From: Lachnospiraceae bacterium
GTDB taxonomy: Bacteria > Bacillota_A > Clostridia > Lachnospirales > Lachnospiraceae
Assembly: GCA_028694115.1 (NCBI GenBank)
Contig: JAQUUB010000007.1
Location: 1 to 64,000 of the forward strand
Length of the DNA: 64,000 bases
Reading direction: 5' to 3'
Shown piece after piece: positions 1 through 9,188 of this stretch (positions are counted from its first letter, which is position 1; each line of letters starts with the position of its first letter). Below the pieces are notes generated by a model that saw nothing but the letters and a program-made list of their open reading frames with translations, ran no database searches and was not told the DNA's origin. Made by a program: the position numbers and the translations under genes.

Positions 1-146
1 TTTGTCAAGATAACGTTAGCTATCTTTTCCAAAATTTACATGTTTGTTTGGTTCGTTCTTTATTTCTGAAATCTCTTTTAATAGAATTTTCAAGATTGCA
101 TTACTGTTTATTTGTCAATGTTCTAATTAGGTAATGAAACACCTAA

Positions 147-235
147 CGGAGAAGGAGGGATTTGAACCCTCGCGCCGCTATTAACGACCTGCACCCTTTC
201 CAGGGGTGTCCCTTCAGCCACTTGGGTACTTCTCC
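147..235 (-). tRNA. tRNA-Ser (anticodon GGA)
   Basis: The reverse complement folds as a class II tRNA with acceptor arm GGAGAAG/CTTCTCC, a long variable arm typical of serine tRNA, and a T arm with GGTTCAAATCC. The anticodon stem CACCC/GGGTG encloses the loop CTGGAAA, so the anticodon is GGA (reads UCC/UCU). The CCA end is not encoded. It lies 59 bp downstream of a second serine tRNA on the same strand. Confidence 0.95.
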
Positions 236-294
236 AAATAAGCCTGAATCATATCGATTGCTTAAGTGGACTCATTTTCATGAGTATCACCTAG

Positions 295-380
295 CGGAGA
301 GGATGGGATTCGAACCCATGCGCCCTTTCGGACAAACGGTTTTCAAGACCGCCTCGTTATGACCACTTCGATACCTCTCC
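295..380 (-). tRNA. tRNA-Ser (anticodon TGA)
   Basis: The reverse complement gives a class II tRNA: acceptor GGAGAGG/CCTCTCC, T arm GGTTCGAATCC, a long variable arm, and an anticodon loop CTTGAAA inside CGGT/ACCG, so the anticodon is TGA (reads UCA and related codons). CCA is not encoded. It is in tandem with the GGA-anticodon serine tRNA and both lie downstream of ispD on the same strand. Confidence 0.95.
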
Positions 381-452
381 ATGTGCGCTTTCTTGTCGGC
401 GCAAAAGTTATTCTAACAAAATTCATTTTGCATGTCAATACATTTTTTCAAA

Positions 453-1169
453 TTAAGACAAAAATTTCTCTCCTACTAATAAATCCTCTGGAGTTGTTAT
501 TTTGATATTTTTGTACGAGCCCTCTAAAACACTGATATTTTGGCTTGTAAAGTGTTCAACCAGCAATGTGTCATCTGTGATTGAAATACCTGATTCCAGT
601 ATCTGCTTTTCATTCCGAATTAATTCCTCATAACACTTTTTAATTACAGAAAATGTAAATACTTGTGGCGTTTGAATACTCCACAACAAGTTTCTATTTA
701 ATGTTTCTTTTATATTTTTATTTTCATCAACTAATTTTATTGTATCTTTTACAGGAACTCCCACAACACAAGCACCACTTTTTTCCACTTCTTGGAAACA
801 ATTTTGTATCATTTCACCTGTTACAAATGGTCTGGCACCATCGTGAATATAAAGATAATCACAATCACTAATTGCGCTAATTCCATTAAAAACAGAATGA
901 TATCTTTCTTTTCCACCTTTTACAACCGATACAACTTTATGAAAAGAATATTTCTCAATGATTTCTTTCAGGCAATATTTTTCTTCCCCTTCTCCAACAA
1001 CCAAAACAATTTCATCAATGCAAGGGCTGTCCTCAAAAGCTTTTAAAGAGTAATATAGGACGGGCCTTTGGCATAGCATCAGGTATTGTTTATGTACCTC
1101 ACTATTCATTCGTTTTCCTTGTCCTGCTGCCAAAATAATTGCTACGTTCTTTTTCTTGCTATTTGCCAT
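453..1169 (-). CDS. ispD: 2-C-methyl-D-erythritol 4-phosphate cytidylyltransferase
   Basis: IspD transfers CMP from CTP to methylerythritol phosphate, the third step of the MEP isoprenoid pathway, in the cytosol. The N-terminus has the nucleotide-binding signature LAAGQGKRM (residues 13-21) followed by KQYL, and the IHDGARPFV motif lies near residue 108; both are diagnostic. At 238 residues it has the usual family length. The start is 2 nt after the tsaD stop, so translation is probably coupled. It is the last gene of the minus-strand run before the serine tRNAs. IspD-like TarI cytidylyltransferases are a possible alternative, but no teichoic-acid genes are nearby. Confidence 0.92.
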   Translation of the reverse strand: MANSKKKNVAIILAAGQGKRMNSEVHKQYLMLCQRPVLYYSLKAFEDSPCIDEIVLVVGEGEEKYCLKEIIEKYSFHKVVSVVKGGKERYHSVFNGISAISDCDYLYIHDGARPFVTGEMIQNCFQEVEKSGACVVGVPVKDTIKLVDENKNIKETLNRNLLWSIQTPQVFTFSVIKKCYEELIRNEKQILESGISITDDTLLVEHFTSQNISVLEGSYKNIKITTPEDLLVGEKFLS

Positions 1170-1171
1170 AT

Positions 1172-2200
1172 CTATCTTTCACCTAATTTAAGATTGGGTA
1201 CTGCGTTTAAATCCAGTCCGTGTCTTGTCCCTGAGATATATTCATAAAAAGCTGCTGAACCAATCATTGCTGCATTATCTGTACATAAAATGGGTGAGGG
1301 ATGATAAAAATCTACCCCTTCATTCCTGCATGCTTCTTCCATAGCAGCTCGTAAACCCGAATTGGATGCAACTCCCCCAGCAATAGCGAATTTCTTAATA
1401 TGATATTCTTTTACCGCATTCATTGAATTATGCACCAATACATCTATTACTGCTTTTTGAAAAGATGCTGCAACATCTGCTGTATTTATTTTTTCTCCCT
1501 TCATTTCTTGAGAATTCAGATAATTTAAAACAGCAGATTTTAAACCACTAAAGCTAAAATCATAAAGTCCTTCACTTACTTTTGCTCTTGGAAAATGAAT
1601 TGCATCTCCATTTCCCTCTTTTGACAATTTATCTATTTTAGGTCCCCCGGGATATCCAAGTCCAATTGCTCTTGCGACTTTATCAAAAGCCTCTCCTGCT
1701 GCATCATCCCTTGTTCTTCCTAAAATTTCAAACTTACCATAGTCTTTAACAATAACAAGATGTGTATGCCCTCCTGATACCACCAGACACATAAATGGGG
1801 GTTCTAAATCCTTATTCTCGATATAATTAGCCGAAATATGCCCCTCAATATGATGAACACCTACAAGTGGTAAATTTGAAGCATAGCTAATGGCTTTTGC
1901 TGCTGATACCCCTACAAGAAGTGCACCTACTAAGCCTGGTCCGTAAGTTACGCCTATTGCAGTTATTTCCTGCAATTTCATATTTGCTTCGTTCAAGGCC
2001 TCTTCAATTACTATGTTTATTTTTTCAATATGCTTCCTTGATGCAATTTCAGGTACAACACCACCATATAATTTGTGAAGTTCAATTTGTGAAGATATTA
2101 CATTTGATAATACTTCTCTTCCATTTTTAACAACCGCAGCAGCTGTTTCATCACACGAACTTTCAATTGCTAAAATATACACATCATCTTTATTATTCAT
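1172..2200 (-). CDS. tsaD: tRNA N6-adenosine threonylcarbamoyltransferase TsaD
   Basis: TsaD transfers the threonylcarbamoyl group to A37 of ANN-reading tRNAs, working with TsaB and TsaE, which are encoded 3-4 kb upstream in the same run. It has the ASKHA-type N-terminus [10 protein letters not shown] (11-20), the metal-binding HxxxH at H117/H121 (HHIEGH), and the SGGHTHL motif. At 342 residues it is full length. The start codon sits directly after a dispersed repeat whose end provides the GATGGGG ribosome binding region. It is followed 2 nt later by ispD. Confidence 0.97.
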   Translation of the reverse strand: MNNKDDVYILAIESSCDETAAAVVKNGREVLSNVISSQIELHKLYGGVVPEIASRKHIEKINIVIEEALNEANMKLQEITAIGVTYGPGLVGALLVGVSAAKAISYASNLPLVGVHHIEGHISANYIENKDLEPPFMCLVVSGGHTHLVIVKDYGKFEILGRTRDDAAGEAFDKVARAIGLGYPGGPKIDKLSKEGNGDAIHFPRAKVSEGLYDFSFSGLKSAVLNYLNSQEMKGEKINTADVAASFQKAVIDVLVHNSMNAVKEYHIKKFAIAGGVASNSGLRAAMEEACRNEGVDFYHPSPILCTDNAAMIGSAAFYEYISGTRHGLDLNAVPNLKLGER

Positions 2201-2328
2201 TATTTATCCCCATCTGTATGCTTAAGTCATGCAATTAGAGAGAAGAAGGCGCTTGCGACTTCTTCAGATGTGAAACATAGTATTTCTTAGAAGCGGCTAT
2301 TTCGCTTCCTTAGAAATTCTTTTCACAT
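2201..2328 (-). repeat. Structured intergenic repeat, copy 1 (ends at tsaD start)
   Basis: This 128-bp element fills the gap between the upstream gene and tsaD. In minus orientation it begins with ATGTGAAAAGA, which overlaps the last codons and stop of the upstream gene. It then has a hairpin, closes with TTTCACAT (plus 2268-2275 pairing with 2321-2328), carries a hairpin with arms GAAGAAG and CTTCTTC around a 10-nt loop (2242-2265), and ends with AAGCAT-ACAGATGGGGATAA just before ATG. The same architecture, of near identical length, occurs at 9189-9314. Confidence 0.75.
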
Positions 2329-2895
2329 TTTATCCTTTGCAAGATCCCAACCTAAAATTTTCCAATGACCTGCTTCGTCTTTTCTAAGCAAAAATTCTTG
2401 GTATGAACTCATCATAGTACTGTCCTTACTCAAATTAAACATGCAATATAAGCGTGCACAATCTCTATTATCAATTGTTGAATATTCAACATCTGTACTT
2501 GCAGATACGGAGTAGCTGGAAACTTTAATAGATTTATTTGCAAAATCATTAATATCAAATTTCAAATCTTCAAAATATTTTTCCTGCGTCTTATTTGCAT
2601 TTAATTCCTCATCATACATAGTTCTTGCACGTTCAGCAAGTTTTTCTAATTCCTCTTCTGAACAATCACCTTCGTAAAAGCATTTCGTGATTTCTGCATA
2701 ATATTTGACTACTTCCTTCGGTGACGGTGGATAATCTCTGTCCATATCTCTAAGTAAAACTTCTTGGACCGCACTCACACTTGTCTGTTCCGTCTTCTCT
2801 TCCTGCTTATTTGATATACGGAAATAAAAGGTCACAACAAGAACTGCTACAATTATAATTAAAATAGCACTTTTAAAGTTGTTTTTTTTATCCAT
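2323..2895 (-). CDS. Membrane-anchored protein of unknown function
   Basis: I do not recognise a named family with certainty. The 190-residue protein has a short basic N-terminus, one membrane segment (about residues 9-26, AILIIIVAVLVVTFYF) and an extracytoplasmic domain of about 160 residues with a GHWKILGWDL C-terminal motif, reminiscent of small NTF2-like or lumazine-binding folds. It sits between rnz (18 nt gap) and tsaD in the housekeeping run. Its stop codon lies inside the 5' end of repeat copy 1, so the last two residues and the stop are formed by repeat sequence. Confidence 0.75.
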   Translation of the reverse strand: MDKKNNFKSAILIIIVAVLVVTFYFRISNKQEEKTEQTSVSAVQEVLLRDMDRDYPPSPKEVVKYYAEITKCFYEGDCSEEELEKLAERARTMYDEELNANKTQEKYFEDLKFDINDFANKSIKVSSYSVSASTDVEYSTIDNRDCARLYCMFNLSKDSTMMSSYQEFLLRKDEAGHWKILGWDLAKDKM

Positions 2896-2913
2896 GAGTA
2901 CCTCCCCCTAATC

Positions 2914-3828
2914 CTAGTCTTCCTCCGAAAACTTAAGTTCTACTGTTTTTCCATCTTTAGCCGCCTTTGAATTTGTAAATATCTTTCTCACTCTATCCAT
3001 AAATTCTTCTGCTCTCACAAGTGAAGGACTATAATGCGTCAGCCACAATTCTTGAACATTTGCTGCTTTCGCCATATCTGCTGCTTCATAAAATGTCATA
3101 TGTTTATATTCTTTTGCCTTCGCTTCTTTTTCCAATTCTCCATACATTCCTTCGCAAATGAATAAATCTGACGCTTCTGCATTTCTTATAATGCTTTCCG
3201 TTGGTCTGGAGTCTGTACAATATGTCACCTTTAATCCTTTTCTTGTATCGCCCAAGACCATTTTAGGTTCGTACATTTTTCCATCTTCATTAATTATTTC
3301 ACCTTTTTGCAGCCTACTCCAATAGCACATAGGTATTAAAAGCTCTTTTGCCTTTTCCACTTGAAATTTACCCACTCTATCAATTTCCAGAGAATATCCA
3401 TAACATACAATATTATGATTCACACGAAATGCCTTAAGTCGAAAACCATCCATTTCAAATACTTGTTCAGGTTCTGTTAATTCAATAAAGTTAATACTAA
3501 ATGGTAGTTCAGGTGCAATTGTCCTCAATGCAGTAACAACCTTGATAAGTCCTCTAGGCCCAATCATGGTTACTGGCTCCGTCCGCTCCGCATTTCCCAT
3601 AGTTAATAATAATCCAGGCAAACCACTGATATGATCTGCATGATAATGTGTAAAGCAAATGATATCAATAGGTTTTGGACTCCAGCCTTTTGCCTTCATT
3701 GCAATCTGTGTTCCCTCTCCGCAATCAATTAATATGCTATTCCCATTATAGCGCATCATTAGCGAAGTTAAATAACGATATGGAAGCGGCATCATCCCGC
3801 CAGTTCCTAGTAAGCATACATCAAGCAT
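2914..3828 (-). CDS. rnz: Ribonuclease Z
   Basis: RNase Z is a metallo-beta-lactamase-fold endonuclease that removes 3' trailers from tRNA precursors. The zinc-binding motif THYHADH lies at residues 60-66, preceded by the conserved IDCGEGTQ near residue 35. TDSRPT and a late LTHYSP region complete the set of metal ligands. At 304 residues it matches the family. Encoded tRNAs without CCA, such as the two serine tRNAs here, are its natural substrates. It lies 15 nt after a small zinc-ribbon gene. Confidence 0.93.
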   Translation of the reverse strand: MLDVCLLGTGGMMPLPYRYLTSLMMRYNGNSILIDCGEGTQIAMKAKGWSPKPIDIICFTHYHADHISGLPGLLLTMGNAERTEPVTMIGPRGLIKVVTALRTIAPELPFSINFIELTEPEQVFEMDGFRLKAFRVNHNIVCYGYSLEIDRVGKFQVEKAKELLIPMCYWSRLQKGEIINEDGKMYEPKMVLGDTRKGLKVTYCTDSRPTESIIRNAEASDLFICEGMYGELEKEAKAKEYKHMTFYEAADMAKAANVQELWLTHYSPSLVRAEEFMDRVRKIFTNSKAAKDGKTVELKFSEED

Positions 3829-3843
3829 TCAATAACTCCTTTA

Positions 3844-4068
3844 TTACAAGTATTCCGTGTTTTCCTCTATCTGACATGGAATTTGAAATTTTTCGACAAT
3901 TTGATCATAACACTTTTCACATAAATCAAATTGATGAATCTGACCATCCTTGTTCGAAAAATATCCAAAGGGATATTCTATTGAGAAAATCCCCTCTTTT
4001 ACAATATCATTTTCGACTACCATTTTTTTCCCACATCCGTTACAAAAAATATTTTTGTTATCTCGCAT
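3844..4068 (-). CDS. Small zinc-ribbon-like protein
   Basis: This is a 74-residue protein with two CxxC pairs (CNGCGKK near the N-terminus and CEKC near residue 54) that could bind one zinc. The middle contains YPFGYFSNKDGQ and HQFDLCEKCYDQI, a pattern seen in small zinc-ribbon proteins of Clostridia. The start at 4068 is chosen because AAGGAGGAGAAT precedes it perfectly; a longer frame upstream has no ribosome site. It lies between rimI and rnz. Its function is unknown. Confidence 0.75.
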   Translation of the reverse strand: MRDNKNIFCNGCGKKMVVENDIVKEGIFSIEYPFGYFSNKDGQIHQFDLCEKCYDQIVEKFQIPCQIEENTEYL

Positions 4069-4153
4069 ATTCTCCTCCTTAAAGCACCAATTGTACATAC
4101 AATTATACCAATGGTCCAATCACAAACATAGTGGAAACATATGCAATTCCTAC

Positions 4154-4588
4154 CTATCTCTTCCACATGATGAGGGCATCTTCTTGTGGTTTATCATAAA
4201 AATTCTTTCGAATTCCCTCTGTCTCAAATCCAAATTTTTTATATAATTGAATTGCTGGCAGGTTACTCTCTCTGACTTCTAATGTATAGGCTCTCACACC
4301 AATTTTTTTACTACGTTCCATCAGTTCCAAAAGCATGATTTCACCAATACCTTTTTTTCGAGCTTCCCTTTTCACGACAACATTCGTTATTTCACCATCA
4401 CCACACATATTGCGAATTCCACAACATCCTAAAACTTCATTGCCGTCTTTTGCTACCACATAATATGCATATTCACATTGTATCATTTCCATAAATGCAT
4501 CTCTTGACCATGGCATTGAAAATGTATCCTGTTCAATTCTGCTCACTTCATCTACATCATCTTCCGTAAGTTCAATAATCTTTATCAT
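4154..4588 (-). CDS. rimI: Ribosomal protein S18 alanine N-acetyltransferase (RimI-like GNAT)
   Basis: This 144-residue GNAT acetyltransferase has the acetyl-CoA loop REARKKGIGEIML and the EVRESNLPAIQLYKKFGF motif that marks RimI proteins. RimI acetylates the N-terminal alanine of S18, and its gene is very often fused with or next to tsaB, as here: its ATG overlaps the tsaB stop by one base (TAATG), implying translational coupling. Other N-acetyltransferase substrates cannot be excluded from the sequence. Confidence 0.9.
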   Translation of the reverse strand: MIKIIELTEDDVDEVSRIEQDTFSMPWSRDAFMEMIQCEYAYYVVAKDGNEVLGCCGIRNMCGDGEITNVVVKREARKKGIGEIMLLELMERSKKIGVRAYTLEVRESNLPAIQLYKKFGFETEGIRKNFYDKPQEDALIMWKR

Positions 4589-5289
4589 TATTTTAAATTC
4601 TCCAAGCGCTCTCTTTCAGCCTGTGATAATCTCAGATATTCTGGTTCATGTTCAGCGGCTGTCTCTATTCTTCCCTCTTTGTAATAGACACACGCTAATG
4701 CACCAATCGCAGAAGCTCTCTGTTTATTCAAATGAGCAGGTGCAAAAGCATAAGGAACCTCTATATTTTTTTTAATAATATCCTCATAAACTGGAACTCC
4801 ATCTCCAAGAAATGTCACTTTCTCCTCTTTTTGATTTAATGCTTCAATTAATCCAGTTATTTCTATTGCCATTTGTTGAGTTTCAATTACTAAATTCCCA
4901 TTTACAAAATGATAGACTCCTGTATAGACCTGATTGCGTCTGGCATCCATGATAGGGCAGATTCGACCTGCACTCCCCCACATATTATAGGCAAGGCCAT
5001 CGATTGTTGGAACATTCACAATCGGCTTATTTAAAGCAAGACCCAAACCTTTTACAGTTGCAGATCCTATTCGTAATCCCGTAAAAGAACCAGGTCCTCC
5101 AGCAACTGCAATTGCATCAATAGAATCTAAAGATAGATCTGTCATTTTCACAATTTCATCTAGCATTGGCATTAATGTTTGCGAATGCGTTTTTTTATAA
5201 TTCACTGTATATTCTGCTAATAAATTCTCGTTTTCAACAATTGCCACGGAAGCAACTAATCCAGAACTATCTACTGCTAATATTTTCAT
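4588..5289 (-). CDS. tsaB: tRNA threonylcarbamoyladenosine biosynthesis protein TsaB
   Basis: TsaB is the non-catalytic ASKHA partner of TsaD in t6A synthesis. It begins MKILAVDSSG, has GGPGSFTGLRIG near residue 67, and PIMDARRNQVY in the middle, all typical. The start at 5289 is preferred over an in-frame ATG 12 nt upstream because GGAG then sits at proper spacing. It lies between tsaE and rimI, overlapping rimI by one base. The length of 233 residues is normal. Confidence 0.94.
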   Translation of the reverse strand: MKILAVDSSGLVASVAIVENENLLAEYTVNYKKTHSQTLMPMLDEIVKMTDLSLDSIDAIAVAGGPGSFTGLRIGSATVKGLGLALNKPIVNVPTIDGLAYNMWGSAGRICPIMDARRNQVYTGVYHFVNGNLVIETQQMAIEITGLIEALNQKEEKVTFLGDGVPVYEDIIKKNIEVPYAFAPAHLNKQRASAIGALACVYYKEGRIETAAEHEPEYLRLSQAERERLENLK

Positions 5290-5339
5290 TGCTATCTCCA
5301 TTACAGAAAATTGATTTGTATATCAAAAATTTTGAACAT

Positions 5340-5759
5340 CTATAAAAGTGTAATTACTCGATAATCAAATCCCTTTTTCAAATCTTTTTCTATTGTCACT
5401 TGCTTAATAGCAGGTGGTAAAATTTCTTGAATTAAATTTGCCCATTCAATCAGACAGACTCCCTCGCCATAAAAGCAATCCTCATACCCAATCTCATCCA
5501 TTTCCTCTATATCCCCAATTCGGTATACATCGAAATGATAAAAGGGTAGCCGACCCGTCTCATATATTTGAACAATAGTAAATGTGGGACTGCAAATCGC
5601 TTCATCAATTCCAAGTCCTTTGGCAAATCCTTGCGTAAATACCGTTTTCCCTACACCAAGGTCTCCCACTAGTGTATATATTTCACCTGGCTTTGCAATA
5701 CTTCCTAATTTCTTTCCAAATTCAAAGGTATCTTTATCACTAAACGACTCTATTTTCAT
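5340..5759 (-). CDS. tsaE: tRNA threonylcarbamoyladenosine biosynthesis ATPase TsaE
   Basis: TsaE is the small P-loop ATPase that drives turnover of the TsaBDE complex. The Walker A GDLGVGKT lies near residue 32 after the conserved KPGEIYTLVG, and SPTFTIVQ and the FYHFDVYRI motif follow. At 139 residues it is full length. It is preceded 11 nt upstream by the YcxB-like gene and followed 50 nt later by tsaB, in one apparent operon. Confidence 0.95.
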   Translation of the reverse strand: MKIESFSDKDTFEFGKKLGSIAKPGEIYTLVGDLGVGKTVFTQGFAKGLGIDEAICSPTFTIVQIYETGRLPFYHFDVYRIGDIEEMDEIGYEDCFYGEGVCLIEWANLIQEILPPAIKQVTIEKDLKKGFDYRVITLL

Positions 5760-5770
5760 AAGAATTCTTC

Positions 5771-6250
5771 CTAAAAACGTATTTTTACTTTGCGTGGTTC
5801 CACATGTGTTGATATCATCTTTATGACAGCCTCAGTCTGCGTACCCATATCATCTCTTGGTAAAATACTAGCAACAGCCTTTCCTGTATAAATAATAATA
5901 CTGGTTTTTGTGGAAACAACTTTATGAACTACTGACCATTCCTGTTTTTGAACGATCTCACCTTGTGATACTTCTAATCCATCCTCCGTCACCTTATAAT
6001 GCAAAGCCTCTTTAAAAGCAGGAACCAAAAGCATTTGTTTTTTTGCATTAATATAAAGTGCAACTGGTAAATAGAATACGGTAATCAAACCAAATATTAA
6101 ATACAAAATATTCTTAGCGCTAAAAAAATTAGCTAATAACAGTACGCCAATTGCTGTACCAAGAATCCCTGATATTCCTCTATAAGTATGATATAAAGAA
6201 TAATCATATAGTTTATTTGTAGACATATTTACATCAAATTCCAATTCCAT
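5771..6250 (-). CDS. YcxB-like membrane protein
   Basis: This 159-residue protein has two adjacent membrane segments (about residues 26-46 and 48-67) and a C-terminal domain with YKVTEDGLEVSQGE and WSVVHKVVSTKTSIIIYTG, the usual pattern of the YcxB family (N-terminal two-pass membrane part, C-terminal beta-rich PH-like domain). The function of the family is unknown. It is the first gene of the tsaE-tsaB-rimI run. The ATG at 6250 has GGTGG upstream at acceptable spacing. Confidence 0.8.
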   Translation of the reverse strand: MELEFDVNMSTNKLYDYSLYHTYRGISGILGTAIGVLLLANFFSAKNILYLIFGLITVFYLPVALYINAKKQMLLVPAFKEALHYKVTEDGLEVSQGEIVQKQEWSVVHKVVSTKTSIIIYTGKAVASILPRDDMGTQTEAVIKMISTHVEPRKVKIRF

Positions 6251-6282
6251 AAAAATCCACCATTTCTTCTCATTGACAATTT

Positions 6283-6319
6283 ATAAAAGCACCCACAACT
6301 TAATTGTAGGTGCTTTTAT
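6283..6319. terminator. Bidirectional intrinsic terminator
   Basis: The arms ATAAAAGCACC and GGTGCTTTTAT enclose CACAACTTAATTGTA. A-rich and T-rich flanks on both sides fit termination in either direction. It follows the MacB-like permease on the minus strand. Confidence 0.8.
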
Positions 6320-6346
6320 TATACTATAATTCAAAATAAGTGCAAG

Positions 6347-7561
6347 TTATTCGTGTCTTAATGCCTCGATAGGACTAAGCTTTGCTGCTTTTTTCGCAGG
6401 ATAAACACCAAATACAATTCCTACACCTGATGAGAAAAAAGTCGCTAGCAGAACTGTAGATAACTGGACATTAACCGCAAACCCGACAATCTTGCATACT
6501 ATAAAAGCTCCTAAAACACCGATTGTAATCCCAATCACGCCACCAATCAGTGTGATAATGGCTGACTCCGATAAAAATTGCATCATGATTGATTTTGTTT
6601 TTGCACCTAGCGCTTTTCTTACTCCTATCTCCCTTGTTCGTTCTGTCACAGAAACAAGCATGATATTCATAACCCCAATACCACCTACTAGAAGAGAGAT
6701 TGCAGCCACAAACACTACAAATATAGTAACATAACTCAATACTTTTGTTATCCCTGATACTTCATCTTGAAAATTCTCAACCGTAAATATTCCTTCGCCA
6801 CGAGCATTTTTTCTACCCTCTATTAAACTCAGAGCAGATTTTGCAATCTGTTTGGAATATTGTCCTGATTCACCTATGATATAAACTGACCAGAAATTAT
6901 CCGTATAATAATAAAATGCTTGACCCAATGCAGTATATGGCATTTCAACTGAGATTTTAGTATCATCATAAGCAAAGGACAATAAACTTGCTGCACTATC
7001 TTGACGCAGGGCTATAATAGTAAAATCCTGAGTTACAGAATTCAGTGTTAATTCAATGTTCATTCCAATAACATCCGTAGTACCGAAGAGTTTTTTTGCA
7101 TCACCCTCTGTGATAACACAAACTTTTCTGCCTGCCTCGACATCGGCTTGTGTAAAATATTTTCCTTTTACAATAGGTTGTGTTTGCTGATACAGCATAC
7201 CAACTGTTCCACCATTAATAGAGGCATCAATATTTTTGATTCCGGCTCTTGCGGTTCCATTTCCACCAACACTCATGGTCGTTGCTTTTACATGATCCAC
7301 TTTTTCGTCAATAGCTTCAATATCTTCTAACGTTAAATACTGATCATCTTTGGCATCACCACCTATATACAAATATAGTTGGCCTCCTGCAATACTATTC
7401 AGTTCATCATTTATAGTAGTTTTCGCACCATTACCAATGGAGATAATCATGATAACCGAAGAAATACCAATAATGATACCTAGCATCGTCAATAATGAAC
7501 GTCCCTTGTTGGACCTGATATTTGCAATCGCCATTTTTACATATTCAACTAATTGCGCCAT
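6347..7561 (-). CDS. MacB-type ABC transporter permease
   Basis: This 404-residue protein has the MacB/LolE layout: an N-terminal membrane segment (LLTMLGIIIGISSVIMIISIGNG), a periplasmic-type MacB_PCD domain of about 230 residues, then an FtsX-like C-terminal permease domain with three membrane segments and the signature VTERTREIGVRKALGA. Its start at 7561 follows the HlyD-family gene by one base with GGGAGAATAG as ribosome site. With the adaptor and ATPase upstream it forms a tripartite-like efflux or peptide/antibiotic export system, as is common in Firmicutes. The substrate is unknown. Confidence 0.9.
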   Translation of the reverse strand: MAQLVEYVKMAIANIRSNKGRSLLTMLGIIIGISSVIMIISIGNGAKTTINDELNSIAGGQLYLYIGGDAKDDQYLTLEDIEAIDEKVDHVKATTMSVGGNGTARAGIKNIDASINGGTVGMLYQQTQPIVKGKYFTQADVEAGRKVCVITEGDAKKLFGTTDVIGMNIELTLNSVTQDFTIIALRQDSAASLLSFAYDDTKISVEMPYTALGQAFYYYTDNFWSVYIIGESGQYSKQIAKSALSLIEGRKNARGEGIFTVENFQDEVSGITKVLSYVTIFVVFVAAISLLVGGIGVMNIMLVSVTERTREIGVRKALGAKTKSIMMQFLSESAIITLIGGVIGITIGVLGAFIVCKIVGFAVNVQLSTVLLATFFSSGVGIVFGVYPAKKAAKLSPIEALRHE

Positions 7562-7562
7562 T

Positions 7563-9188
7563 CTATTCTCCCTCAGAAGTGTTTTCTGACACTGCCTTTT
7601 CATTACCAGACACAGAACCATTATCAGATATTGACGCTTCACCAGTCATTTCACTACTGATAGCCGTAGCTTTGGTTCCTAATAACGACTCAAGATCCAT
7701 TGTTGTATCAGTAATTACCTGATCCCCGGTATTTAGTCCACCTAAAATCTCAGTATAACTGTCAGATGAGATACCCAATGTTAATTCTCTACGCTCAATG
7801 ATTCCATTTGCAATGACATAGCAGTAATATCCTGATTTATCCGTATTTACAGTCTCTACAGGCAACATCATTGCGTCGGTTACATTTGCAATATGAATAA
7901 TAACTTTGGCATCTACTCCTAAATAAATAAAATCATCTGGATTGTCTACATGTATTTCTGCAGTTACAACTGTGTTGCCACTCTCGTTTTTCTTTGCCAT
8001 TCTATCAATTTTTGTGATAGCTCCTGTATACGGATGTCCTGCTACTGTAATATCAGCCTTTTGTCCGAGTTGTATATACTCAAGATCAAATTTAGATACT
8101 GCCATAACTACTTTAACATTTTTGCAATCTGCAATGGTAAATAATTCGCTTCCCATTGCTGTCATACTTCCCTCAATTACTTTAACATCTGATACAATCC
8201 CACCAAATTCAGCTGTGACCCCTTTTGATGCTTTTTCCAAATTACCATTTGCCGTTTCAACTGCTATTCCAGTTAATTTTGTGTTATCGCTGATTTCACT
8301 TTTTTCTGTACCACTTAAAATAGCTGTTTCTGAAGATTGCTTTGTCGTTTTTTGTTCTGTCTTACTTTCCTCTAATTTTGATAATTGGTCTTTCCCTTGA
8401 CGTAAGTATTCATTTAAATCCGTATTATTATGACTGTTTATCTCATCATATTTTTCATTTATATTTTCTTGCAATTTATCTTTTCTTTTATTATCTTCTG
8501 CGCTATTTCCAGAAATACTTGACATTTCCGCCTTCAGGTCACTGATTTCGCTTTCTAATTTTTTTCCTTCATCAGAATTCCATTTATCATTACTATTTAT
8601 CATACAATATACATTGTTAATTTTAGCTTCCATTTCTGCTATCTGAGAATCATAGGTACCAACTCCAACACTGGAAGTAGCGAATTTTATTTCATTTTGA
8701 TTGCTTTCTTCTAACTGCGCTGCTAATTTTTTCTTAGTCGCTGAAGCAGTAAGATCTGCCTCCTGCTTGGCAAGTTCCAATGTAGCTGTATCATATGTCA
8801 ATATTTTCTGGCCTGATTCAACCGTTGTTCCAACCTCTAAATCTACTTTTGCTACCGGAGCTGCAACATCCGCAAAATAGGTTTTTATATTTTCACTCTC
8901 AACACTACCTGATGTACTAATAATCTGCTCGATATCACCTTTTGTAACTTCTGTTGTCTGCAATTGTAACCCACCACTATTTCCTGCGGCTTTTACATAA
9001 ATCGCTCCACCACCTATTCCAACAATTAATACTGCAATCACTACGATTCTAATAATCTTCTTTTTTTTCTTGGGATTTCTCTTCTTAATTACCGCCATAA
9101 TATCTTCTTGCTCTTCACCTATCGTCTCCTTTATTTCATCTGGAGCCTTTTCCGTTACATCTACCTTTTTTTTACTAAATAATTTCAT
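7563..9188 (-). CDS. MacA/HlyD-family efflux adaptor
   Basis: This 541-residue adaptor has a cytoplasmic basic tail (KKRNPKKKKKIIR, about residues 35-48), one membrane segment (about 49-66), an N-terminal biotinyl-lipoyl-like half (KVDLEVGTTVESGQKILTYD), a coiled-coil insert (about 170-290), and a second lipoyl half plus beta-barrel (GGIVSDVKVIEGS..., LQTG-like repeats). The C-terminus is an acidic, Ser/Glu-rich tail. The start at 9188 is chosen because GATGGGAG lies at proper spacing; that site is the end of repeat copy 2. It is coupled to the permease and preceded by the ATPase. Confidence 0.88.
   Translation of the reverse strand: MKLFSKKKVDVTEKAPDEIKETIGEEQEDIMAVIKKRNPKKKKKIIRIVVIAVLIVGIGGGAIYVKAAGNSGGLQLQTTEVTKGDIEQIISTSGSVESENIKTYFADVAAPVAKVDLEVGTTVESGQKILTYDTATLELAKQEADLTASATKKKLAAQLEESNQNEIKFATSSVGVGTYDSQIAEMEAKINNVYCMINSNDKWNSDEGKKLESEISDLKAEMSSISGNSAEDNKRKDKLQENINEKYDEINSHNNTDLNEYLRQGKDQLSKLEESKTEQKTTKQSSETAILSGTEKSEISDNTKLTGIAVETANGNLEKASKGVTAEFGGIVSDVKVIEGSMTAMGSELFTIADCKNVKVVMAVSKFDLEYIQLGQKADITVAGHPYTGAITKIDRMAKKNESGNTVVTAEIHVDNPDDFIYLGVDAKVIIHIANVTDAMMLPVETVNTDKSGYYCYVIANGIIERRELTLGISSDSYTEILGGLNTGDQVITDTTMDLESLLGTKATAISSEMTGEASISDNGSVSGNEKAVSENTSEGE

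Noticed and set aside
162..362. 66-codon frame across the two serine tRNAs
   Set aside because: It is read through the tRNA genes on the opposite strand and has no ribosome site.
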